Shown: in pieces, positions 8,439-14,780 of the stretch | How the letters are laid out: every line of letters starts with the position of its first letter | How positions within the stretch are numbered: the first letter of the stretch is position 1 | DNA from: Anaerolineaceae bacterium | GTDB taxonomy: Bacteria > Chloroflexota > Anaerolineae > Anaerolineales > Anaerolineaceae | Assembly: GCA_017995665.1 (NCBI GenBank) | Contig: JAGOIM010000002.1 | Coordinates: 1 to 29,864, forward strand | Direction: 5' to 3' | DNA length: 29,864 bases | Translations under genes and position numbers: made by a program | The notes under the pieces: model-generated | Database searches by the model: none | What the model was told of the DNA's origin: nothing | Seen by the model: only the letters and a program-made list of their open reading frames with translations

Positions 8439-9335
8439 CTATTCGTACTTTTCTTTTCTGGCAGCATTCAATAAGCCGATAATCTTTTCTTTATCTGGAA
8501 GTAGGCGGTTTTGCAGGTGATTTTGCACTGCTTTCTTTGCTTTTGCTGTGAGAATCATTTGGGTAATGCTTACATAAATGACTAAGCCTACAATAAACCC
8601 AATACCAAAAAACCACCAAGATCGTAGTTTCAATCCCAGAAAAATTGCCAATCCAATAGATACTACTTGACCTAATGTAGTATCAGGTTTATAGCCAACA
8701 TCAAACAAGCTATTCCTTGTGTTGAAAAATTTTGTTGGATTCGAAGAAGCTAATTGAATTTCCTCTTCCTTTTCGGCTAAAGTTTTTTCGAGCGCTTTAA
8801 TATTCTTTTTCTTCTTATCTTGAACATATTTTAATTTATCGACACCACATTTCGAACAAAATTGATTTGCCTTTTCAACCAAAGCACTGCACTTTGGACA
8901 GGATTTGCCAATTTCCTCTCCACACTTAGAACAGAAGGCGGTTATAAGTGGATTAGGTTGTCTGCAATTTGGGTTGGTACAGATCCATCTATCAATGCGT
9001 TTTTCATCAGGTACAGTTGCTCTTGTGCCAATAGTTGGGATGCCGCCTTGAGGCATAACAGGCGGGGCTATGGCGAAGTTCGGATCGGTCAAACCAGCTG
9101 AGTTTGCGAGCTCTTTATCCAAGTCTGCATCATAGTTTGAACGGGAGGCTGGATGTAAAAGAGTTGACCGCATTTGCTCAATAGATTGGAGGGCTTGATT
9201 GGCTTGCATAACGATGTTATTGTCGTGATGAGTAACCAGAGCTCTCCATTTCTGATATTGATCGTCTAATTTTTCCTCAATTTCACTTGCGGATGCGGTT
9301 AATGGGACTTGCAGTAATTCGTAATAGTTTTGCAT
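8439..9335 (-). CDS. J-like/double zinc ribbon/two-TM protein, copy 4
   Basis: The protein is about 298 residues from the ATG at 9335 (MQNYYELLQVPLTASASEIE). A longer in-frame start exists at 9488 but would overlap the upstream gene by 125 bases; an AAGGAAG SD supports 9335. The J-like part again has HHDNN, not HPD. The two zinc ribbons (CTNPNC...CSKC, CPKC...CSKC) are followed by a charged, probably helical segment, and two hydrophobic stretches (about 218-265) form the membrane part. The gene lies 28 bases after the zinc-ribbon/TPR-like gene and ends 50 bases before copy 3, with a small CCATCA/TGATGG inverted repeat (8424-8438) just after its stop. Confidence 0.88.
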   Translation of the reverse strand: MQNYYELLQVPLTASASEIEEKLDDQYQKWRALVTHHDNNIVMQANQALQSIEQMRSTLLHPASRSNYDADLDKELANSAGLTDPNFAIAPPVMPQGGIPTIGTRATVPDEKRIDRWICTNPNCRQPNPLITAFCSKCGEEIGKSCPKCSALVEKANQFCSKCGVDKLKYVQDKKKKNIKALEKTLAEKEEEIQLASSNPTKFFNTRNSLFDVGYKPDTTLGQVVSIGLAIFLGLKLRSWWFFGIGFIVGLVIYVSITQMILTAKAKKAVQNHLQNRLLPDKEKIIGLLNAARKEKYE

Positions 9336-9363
9336 TTCGCATTCTTCCTTCTTGTTGACAACT

Positions 9364-10134
9364 TTATCCTGGGGGTTCAGGATAATTTTGTTTCCACTCA
9401 GCATAAATCCACCAAGCATCGAAAAGATTAGCTTCGCGTTTGGCTGCTTCATACCAACTTTCATACAAGTGATAGACTGTTTGATCATAATTTGGAATTA
9501 TGTTGCAACTTCCATGGTTATCGTTTAACAATTTAATCGCTGATTTATATTCAGCCTGTTGACCTTTTTGTTCGGATAACATTAGTATGCTTTCACATTT
9601 CAATTTGAAACAATTGTTGTTACCATAATTTTCGTTTAAACAACTCTCTGAATAATCAAAAGCCAGGTCTGCACGATTATTATCCAGAGCCTCTTTGGCT
9701 CTTTCCTCATAAATCTCTTCAAGTAAAATCTGGATTTCCAGTGGGTTGTAACCTTGTTCACGAGCTTGCAAGGCATTATCAATTGCGATTAAAAAATTAT
9801 CAGTTTTCAGAGCATCCACGGCGGCAATATACGTTTTTTCAGCTTTTATTTTCATTGCATCCTGGTGCTTTCGCCATAAAAATGTTCCACCGATTACCAA
9901 AGCTCCCAAAACCAAAACTACGCCGATGGCAATTAGCCAAAAATGTTTATTCGGGTTTTGCCCAGAATCTGTTTTTGGTTGTGTAATCCTTTTTTCATTT
10001 TGGGGGCCAAAGTGGTCTTTATATTCTCTTAAATGGACGCCACAGGCCATACATATTTCAACACCATTTTGGTTAAAATTGCCACAATTCGGACATTTTT
10101 CACCTAATTTTACGGGTTGATCTGTCTTTTCCAT
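9364..10134 (-). CDS. Zinc ribbon/TM/TPR-like protein
   Basis: This 256-residue protein has an N-terminal zinc ribbon (CPNCGNFNQNGVEICMACG, about 14-32), a hydrophilic linker, one clear TM helix (about 69-92, WLIAIGVVLVLGALVIGG) and a C-terminal helical region of TPR-like character (AKEALDNNRADLAFDYSE and similar) carrying several Cys. The predicted topology is zinc ribbon in the cytoplasm and TPR-like part outside, or the reverse; the sequence does not decide this. It starts 3 bases after the stop of the upstream gene and is clearly in the same operon. It has no J-like domain, unlike its neighbours. It is probably a scaffold component. Confidence 0.85.
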   Translation of the reverse strand: MEKTDQPVKLGEKCPNCGNFNQNGVEICMACGVHLREYKDHFGPQNEKRITQPKTDSGQNPNKHFWLIAIGVVLVLGALVIGGTFLWRKHQDAMKIKAEKTYIAAVDALKTDNFLIAIDNALQAREQGYNPLEIQILLEEIYEERAKEALDNNRADLAFDYSESCLNENYGNNNCFKLKCESILMLSEQKGQQAEYKSAIKLLNDNHGSCNIIPNYDQTVYHLYESWYEAAKREANLFDAWWIYAEWKQNYPEPPG

Positions 10135-10137
10135 GGT

Positions 10138-10806
10138 TTAGTTATTTAGAAACATAAAGCCCAGGATGCAAAGGCCAAGTATTATTAATCCAAGGAAGAT
10201 CCAAAATACTATGCTTTTTGCCATAAAAGAGTAATTCTTAGACTCATTTACCGCATTTTGTTCGGCACGAGCTATTTGGTCGTCACTTCTCTTCTGAATT
10301 TCTAATTCGGCTTTATTAAAGCGGTTTGCTGCAACCACGGCTATTGGTAATCCACATCTTGAACAATTGGTAGCTTCAACACTAACCCACTGCCCACAGG
10401 ACGGACAATTTCGTGCTACTTGATTATGACAATTAGGGCAAATCTGATAACCCTCAGACACTTGAGCATTGCATCGCGGGCAAGTTAGATAATTAATAAT
10501 TGGTGAACCTAAAGAACCAAATGAAGGCATGTTAATGACTGGATTTTGTGGCTGTTGTCCAGATTGAAATCCAGATTCTTTCAATTGAAGTGCTGTTGAG
10601 TTAAGTTCATCAGCAAAATTATCAGGAGGCATAAGGATTTCATAAGCCAGATCTATTTCTGAAGCCATATCTTCGAGATTTTCTCCTGCCAGCTCTGCTT
10701 TGGCTAAGCGACCTTTAGCAATTGAATACGCTTTTTTAATTTCTTCCGGTGAAGGCATTGAATCTAAATCAAAGCCAAGAATATGTTTTGCTTCTTGTTG
10801 ATCCAT
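10138..10806 (-). CDS. J-like/zinc ribbon tail-anchored protein
   Basis: This 222-residue protein has an N-terminal region (HILGFDLDSMPSPEEIKKAY ... IDLAYEIL) that resembles a divergent J-domain without HPD. Zinc ribbons at about 102-155 are CPRC...CPNC and CPSC...CSRC. A charged helix follows, and a single C-terminal TM (VFWIFLGLIILGLCILGFMF) ends four residues from the stop, giving a tail-anchored layout. The start is 2 bases after the SPFH gene stop. It shares its architecture with the four downstream paralogues but has one TM, not two, so it may be the ancestral or most specialised member. Confidence 0.87.
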   Translation of the reverse strand: MDQQEAKHILGFDLDSMPSPEEIKKAYSIAKGRLAKAELAGENLEDMASEIDLAYEILMPPDNFADELNSTALQLKESGFQSGQQPQNPVINMPSFGSLGSPIINYLTCPRCNAQVSEGYQICPNCHNQVARNCPSCGQWVSVEATNCSRCGLPIAVVAANRFNKAELEIQKRSDDQIARAEQNAVNESKNYSFMAKSIVFWIFLGLIILGLCILGFMFLNN

Positions 10807-10808
10807 TT

Positions 10809-12125
10809 CTAAACCCTAGCCTGAATTTCCTGAACAATTTCGAGTAAATAATTTTGCTGCCAAGAGCGCATTATGGACGATTCGAATGGCGTTTCCATTC
10901 CATCTACTTCAATATACATATTAGGAGGAACCATTGGATACTGTGAAGAACAGTTAAAATAACAAGCTATCGTTCCTCCAGAATTGCTTGGCAGAGTAAC
11001 TGAAATTAAAGTGTTTCCGGCTGGCAATCCTGTGTTTTTGTCTTTACCTAGTGCAGAATGGACGCTCGCTCCTGGCAGGTTGTTGAGATAGTTAATTTCT
11101 AAAACCATGCGGTTTTGACTTCCACCGGCACCTGTGTTGCTGGTTCCTGTTATTTGGGGGGGATTATAAGGATTTGGTAGCTGTTGTCCCGGGTAACCGC
11201 CAAAATTTTGGTTAGGATATTGTCCTGGATAACCACCAAAATTTTGATTAGGATTTTGTCCTGGGTAACCGCCATAATTCTGGTTAGGATATTGTCCTGG
11301 GTAACCGCCAAAATTTCCACTACCTAACATCCCCAGGAAAGAGTTGTTCTGGGTACTGCCAGCAGGAGCAAAAAGCGCCATACCTTCAGGGCTTAATAAT
11401 CCCCTGGCTGCTAAATCTTTGAGCAGTTCAATCCGTTGATCAGGGGAGGCTTGTATAAGCATCGTGCGTATATCCATAGGAGTGTTCGCAAGCAAGTAGG
11501 CTTCTAATTGAGCGTCCTCCATTCGGGCAATCATTGCTAAACGACGCTCTGCGGTTGCATCACCTTTTGCATCCAAAGCTTTTAGTTCTCCGATGATGAC
11601 ATTATGGATTTCTATACCAAGGGTATTTGCAATCTGAGACGATTGAAGACCTTGAAATATTTTACGCCCGATTTCATTTCTGTTTGTCATAACCTCATCG
11701 TAGGTTGAAAAACTAATGATGGGGTCGATCACTTCGTGTACACGGTCAAAGAGTGCTTTAACAGGTTCTTCGTATTCAAGGGCAACAATTCTTGGATTTG
11801 AGACTTTGTACTCAACGGTTAGATTCATGTCTACCTGAATCGGAGGATCCTTAATTCTGTATTTACGCTCTGTTTCAATACTCAAACTTTGGATTCTGAG
11901 ATTTACGACTGTTGCTCTTAAATCTCTAAATAATTTATACTTATTTAGATAGTAGAAACCGGGGCCAAGTGTTTCTTTATAAACGCCACCTTCTGTCAGT
12001 ACTGCACAGTAACCCTCAGACACTTGATATTTGCCAGCCAAAAAACCTATTGGCAAGCCTTTATCGAGAATTTGTTCACGTTTGACTAAAGCCCTTTCAT
12101 CAAGATAATCTCTATTGTCACTCAC
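10809..12125 (-). CDS. SPFH/band-7 protein with Gly-Tyr-Pro repeats and C-terminal UBC/RWD-like domain
   Basis: This 438-residue protein starts at a GTG (12125) with a perfect AAGGAGG SD 5 bases away. Residues about 28-190 form an SPFH/band-7 domain (GGVYKETLGPGFYYL, IQVDMNLTVEYKVSNPRIVA, then LGIEIHNVIIGELKAL). There is no N-terminal TM. A helical segment (200-255) follows, then about 3.5 copies of GGYPGQYPNQNF (270-311). Residues about 337-438 match the order of an E2 fold: helix (MVLEINYLNN), strands, YPMVPP, strand (NMYIEVDG), then W and an LLEIVQEIQ helix. The HPN and active Cys segment between them is missing, so it should be non-catalytic, like UEV or RWD domains. It is the first gene of the cluster's main operon and a likely oligomeric scaffold. 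Confidence 0.85.
   Translation of the reverse strand: MSDNRDYLDERALVKREQILDKGLPIGFLAGKYQVSEGYCAVLTEGGVYKETLGPGFYYLNKYKLFRDLRATVVNLRIQSLSIETERKYRIKDPPIQVDMNLTVEYKVSNPRIVALEYEEPVKALFDRVHEVIDPIISFSTYDEVMTNRNEIGRKIFQGLQSSQIANTLGIEIHNVIIGELKALDAKGDATAERRLAMIARMEDAQLEAYLLANTPMDIRTMLIQASPDQRIELLKDLAARGLLSPEGMALFAPAGSTQNNSFLGMLGSGNFGGYPGQYPNQNYGGYPGQNPNQNFGGYPGQYPNQNFGGYPGQQLPNPYNPPQITGTSNTGAGGSQNRMVLEINYLNNLPGASVHSALGKDKNTGLPAGNTLISVTLPSNSGGTIACYFNCSSQYPMVPPNMYIEVDGMETPFESSIMRSWQQNYLLEIVQEIQARV
11191..11318 (-). repeat. 36-bp in-frame tandem repeat (about 3.5 units)
   Basis: Units at 11191-11226, 11227-11262 and 11263-11298, with a partial unit to 11318, encode a 12-residue GGYPGQ(Y/N)PNQN(F/Y) repeat in the SPFH protein. 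The units differ by a few bases each. The repeat keeps the frame, so copy number can change without breaking the gene. Such Gly/Tyr/Pro/Gln-rich linkers are usually flexible and can promote condensation. Confidence 0.9.
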
Positions 12126-12169
12126 TCAATCCTCCTTATCGTTCTTTGAATCTGATTACTATTTATCGC

Positions 12170-12183
12170 TATGTTAGAACATA
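12170..12183. promoter_or_regulatory. Palindrome in SPFH leader, possible operator
   Basis: TATGTTAGAACATA is a 6-bp perfect inverted repeat with a two-base centre, 45 bases upstream of the SPFH start and downstream of the best promoter. It overlaps a second, weaker promoter-like match (TTGTTT, 17 bases, GATTAT). It could be a repressor site, but an AT-rich palindrome of this length can occur by chance. Confidence 0.3.
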
Positions 12184-12256
12184 ATCTCTACGCCTAATTA
12201 GTTAAACAAAAATTGATATATAACCTAGTGTTCTATTAATAAATCAAATTGCGTTT

Positions 12257-12285
12257 TGTATAGTAGTGCTCTTTGATTTTATCAA
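12257..12285 (-). promoter_or_regulatory. Sigma-70-type promoter of the SPFH operon
   Basis: On the minus strand, TTGATA (12280-12285) and TATACA (12257-12262) are separated by 17 bases. Transcription would start near 12250, leaving a leader of about 125 bases before the GTG. The 194-bp gap between hsp70 and the SPFH gene shows no clear terminator after hsp70, so read-through could also feed the operon. Confidence 0.5.
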
Positions 12286-12319
12286 TCTCTCGAAAAATGC
12301 AGGTCTGATTACTTTTTGC

Positions 12320-13867
12320 TTATTCAACAGTAACAGCCTCCAGCCACAACTTTTTCACATTGACTTCATTTCCAGAATCTGCAAAAGCGTATTTGACTTC
12401 TGTGCTTGTTTCAACACCAGATTCAATATCTTTTGCGGAAATTTCTACCATGCCATTTGCAGTACAGATGAGAGTAACCCTAACTTTTTTCCCAGATGGC
12501 CGATTAGGCGGTAATCCTGTCATTGAAAATTCGCCGATTGGATTACATAGAGCTGGATTTTGAAATTCCCCTTGATAGACGGTTAATTTTATAGCGGTTT
12601 GTCCGGGAATGGATGTAACGAATTCGCGAGAAACCTCGCAAGGAATTGGACTATTTTTCTTAATGAGAACAGAGTTGATTTTTTGCTGACTACCGGGGGC
12701 AGTGACTTCAATTCCGATAGAATGATTAACCACATCTGTAATTTGTATCCCACCTACTTTTTCCAAAATTTTTTCAGGAACAATTTCAACTTGAATTTTT
12801 GCGACTTCCTGAGCTGCTAAAATTGCAGCGCCTAAACTCACTGCTTCGTCTGGATTGATTGAGATGTCAGGCTCTTTGCCGAACATTTTTTTAATCACTT
12901 CCCGAACAGCTGGAATCCTCGTTGAGCCACCGACCAACAATATTCGGTCAACCTCTGCCGTTTGTACTTTTACCCCTCGCAGAAGCGTCCTAACAAGAGC
13001 CATAGTTGTTTCTAGCTTTGGAGCAATTGCCTCGTTGAATTCCTCACGGGTAATCACAACCTGACTCCGTAGCCCTCTGGAACGAACTAAAATTTTCGCT
13101 TGGTTGCGAAGGCTCAATTCTTTTTTAGCTTTTTCAGCATCAAGTCTTAGTTGTTGGCTTTCTGCCGGATCTTCGCAAGGGTCAAAACCGTGCTCTTCTT
13201 TAAATTTATTTACACATTTAGTAATGATTGCATCATCGAAATCTTTTCCGCCTAAACGATGGTCGCCTTCTGAAGAGATGATTCTAATATCTTCACCAGC
13301 TTTTTGGATTCGAACGAGGCTGACATCAAATGTGCCACCTCCTAAATCGTAAACTAAGACGGTTTCTTCGGTTTTGCTTTTTAATGCCCCAAAAGCAATA
13401 GCTGCTGCTGTCGGTTCATTAATTAATTTCAACACTTTAAACCCAGCAATTTCTCCGGCTTGCTCTGTTGCCCGGCGACATTTTTCGTCAAAATATGCCG
13501 GAACAGTTATAACAGCATACGGTATGTCTTGGTCTAAATAAGCCTCAGTATCATTTTTAATCTTTTTGAGAATAATTGCCGAAATATCAACAGGGGAAAG
13601 CTTTTTTCCATTATGTTTTACATAAAAATCAGGGTTTCCGATTTCGCGCTTTACAAATTGTATAACCTCGTTTGGTTGAACAGTTGCATTAACCTTGGCT
13701 AATTCTCCAATCACAATTGAATCTTCGTCAAAAAATACAGCAGACGGAGTGATCCTTTCGCCTTCCGAATTCACAAGTACTTCTGGAAATCCATTCTCAT
13801 TTACAATGGATACAGATGAAAAAGTTGTTCCTAAGTCAATACCTACGGCCAACAAATGTTTATTCAC
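12320..13867 (-). CDS. Short Hsp70 (DnaK-like) chaperone without lid
   Basis: This 515-residue protein has a full Hsp70 ATPase domain (1 to about 375): phosphate-1 GIDLGTTFSSVSIV, phosphate-2 VYDLGGGTFDVSLV, adenosine motif LVGGSTRIPAVREV and the NEPTAAAIAFG connect region. A beta-type substrate-binding domain follows (about 385-510, with HSIGIEV and IPCEVSREF). The alpha-helical lid and disordered tail of full-length DnaK (about 640 residues) are absent. The start is a GTG with an AGGAGG SD 7 bases away. No CIRCE (HrcA) operator is visible upstream, so it is probably not the housekeeping heat-shock DnaK. It precedes the J-like/SPFH operon and is likely its dedicated chaperone, although the J-like proteins lack HPD. 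Confidence 0.92.
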   Translation of the reverse strand: MNKHLLAVGIDLGTTFSSVSIVNENGFPEVLVNSEGERITPSAVFFDEDSIVIGELAKVNATVQPNEVIQFVKREIGNPDFYVKHNGKKLSPVDISAIILKKIKNDTEAYLDQDIPYAVITVPAYFDEKCRRATEQAGEIAGFKVLKLINEPTAAAIAFGALKSKTEETVLVYDLGGGTFDVSLVRIQKAGEDIRIISSEGDHRLGGKDFDDAIITKCVNKFKEEHGFDPCEDPAESQQLRLDAEKAKKELSLRNQAKILVRSRGLRSQVVITREEFNEAIAPKLETTMALVRTLLRGVKVQTAEVDRILLVGGSTRIPAVREVIKKMFGKEPDISINPDEAVSLGAAILAAQEVAKIQVEIVPEKILEKVGGIQITDVVNHSIGIEVTAPGSQQKINSVLIKKNSPIPCEVSREFVTSIPGQTAIKLTVYQGEFQNPALCNPIGEFSMTGLPPNRPSGKKVRVTLICTANGMVEISAKDIESGVETSTEVKYAFADSGNEVNVKKLWLEAVTVE

Positions 13868-13896
13868 TTCTTATCCTCCTGTTAAGGGTGACTGTA

Positions 13897-13926
13897 ATTA
13901 TACAATAAATCCTTCAATTCTTGCAA
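13897..13926 (-). promoter_or_regulatory. Sigma-70-type promoter of hsp70
   Basis: On the minus strand, TTGCAA (13921-13926) and a perfect TATAAT (13897-13902) are separated by 18 bases. Transcription would start near 13890, giving a leader of about 23 bases that contains the AGGAGG SD. Confidence 0.5.
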
Positions 13927-14375
13927 TAGTCAGAATGCAGCAATTACTATTTTAAGCTTGACTAAATGTAGAAAAAAGAGCCCCTGTCATAATGTAAATT
14001 GCAATAAACAACACAGAGGAACTCGCAGATGGCAAAACAAGCTGTCGAAGCAATTATACAGGTAATGTGTCAGGATTTGAGAAAAAGAAACGGCCTGTAA
14101 GATTAAAGGGATAATGTCCTTTTTACAAAATTGAAATGACCCAAAAAACATTAGGATCTGTGAAATGGAGGAAAGAAATGACAGGAAAAATTAGTCTGGA
14201 AAACAGGGATTAAGGGAGTCATGAGAAAAAGGTCACCCTGGGAAGAAAGTATCGCGGACAGCAATGGGCCGGTTATTTATTCGAAAGATTGTGGTAAAAG
14301 TGGAATGAAATTTAACTCGAGACTGGGACTCATCAAAGCTTGATTTTTTTCGAAAATTTGCTTCGAAATCAGGAA
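13927..14375. other. Mostly empty intergenic region
   Basis: Apart from the hsp70 promoter at its left edge, I see only short plus-strand frames here: 14029-14100 (23 residues, reported separately) and 14221-14343 (40 residues, no convincing SD). The composition is purine-rich on the plus strand (many GAAA and GGAA runs). No RNA gene, repeat or mobile element is evident. It may be the decayed remains of a gene. Confidence 0.5.
14029..14100 (+). CDS. Possible 23-residue peptide or gene remnant
   Basis: ATG at 14029 preceded by AGAGGA with 8-base spacing encodes MAKQAVEAIIQVMCQDLRKR plus NGL. The first eleven residues resemble the leader of small RiPP-precursor-like proteins (A-V-E-A-I-I type helix), but the frame stops at once and no modification genes are nearby. 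It may be a remnant or chance. It is the only plus-strand frame with a decent SD. Confidence 0.2.
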   Translation: MAKQAVEAIIQVMCQDLRKRNGL

Positions 14376-14651
14376 CTATATTAAACTGCTCGCCCGATCG
14401 AAGTCTTTTTTCCAGACATAAATCAGGTAGGATTTTCTGGATTCGAAAGCGTTTGAGTAGGCGGGCATGTTCACAGACATATAAGTCTGGTTCTCTCTCA
14501 AACGTCCGAGGCGTCCCCGACCGTCATCGGTCTGCACGCGATAGGGAATGTCGTTTTGCTTGAGAATTTGTTCAATGCGATGAATTTCTTTTGGATCATT
14601 GTCGGATACCAAAAGTGAAGCAAAAATACTGAACATGAAGATTGATGACAT
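14376..14651 (-). CDS. Small DUF2007-like protein
   Basis: This 91-residue protein contains LLVSDNDPKEIHRIEQILKQ followed by NDIPYRV and ends SYLIYVWKKDFDRASSLI. This is the pattern of DUF2007 and related small ferredoxin-fold putative signal-transducing domains: a strand, a helix ending in G/N-I-P, a strand, and a final strand-helix. The first 15 residues are hydrophobic but too short and lacking charge for a secure TM call. No strong SD is visible (AAAGAAAG only), so the start could also be the ATG five codons in. It stands alone, separated from the protease operon by a hairpin terminator. Its ligand or partner is unknown. Confidence 0.65.
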   Translation of the reverse strand: MSSIFMFSIFASLLVSDNDPKEIHRIEQILKQNDIPYRVQTDDGRGRLGRLRENQTYMSVNMPAYSNAFESRKSYLIYVWKKDFDRASSLI

Positions 14652-14673
14652 GATTGATACTTTCTTTGGAAAA

Positions 14674-14679
14674 ATTATA
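14674..14679 (-). promoter_or_regulatory. Possible -10 element of the DUF2007-like gene
   Basis: A perfect TATAAT on the minus strand lies 23 bases before the ATG at 14651. No convincing -35 is present at the right distance. Confidence 0.35.
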
Positions 14680-14721
14680 ACGTTGTTTGGGTAGTAAGAG
14701 TTGATTGTCTTGGATAAAACG

Positions 14722-14753
14722 AGAGCCAGATTTCAATAATAGAATCTGGCTCT
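14722..14753. terminator. Intrinsic terminator after the protease operon
   Basis: GAGCCAGATT and AATCTGGCTC form a 10-11 bp perfect stem around a 10-base loop. Minus-strand transcripts of the protease gene would meet it about 27 bases after their stop; there it is followed by CGTTTTA. On the plus strand it is followed by TTTGTTTTTT. It therefore looks bidirectional, though no plus-strand gene ends here. Confidence 0.7.
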
Positions 14754-14780
14754 TTGTTTTTTATTGCAGTCCAGAAAAGC

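Noticed and set aside
8439..9488. Longer start (ATG at 9488) for J-like copy 4
   Set aside because: It would overlap the upstream zinc-ribbon/TPR-like gene by 125 bases, and the start at 9335 has a good SD and matches the paralogues.
11191..11318. Tandem repeats as a CRISPR array
   Set aside because: The units are directly adjacent with no spacers and encode an in-frame 12-residue repeat.
1..13867. Prophage or integrative element explaining the SPFH/HerA block
   Set aside because: No integrase, transposase, structural phage gene, tRNA or attachment-like direct repeat is visible within the window.
13868..13990. CIRCE/HrcA operator upstream of hsp70
   Set aside because: I looked for a TTAGCACTC/GAGTGCTAA inverted repeat and found none.
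14221..14343. 40-residue plus-strand frame
   Set aside because: The possible SD (AAGGGAG) is only two bases from the ATG and the translation has no recognisable pattern.
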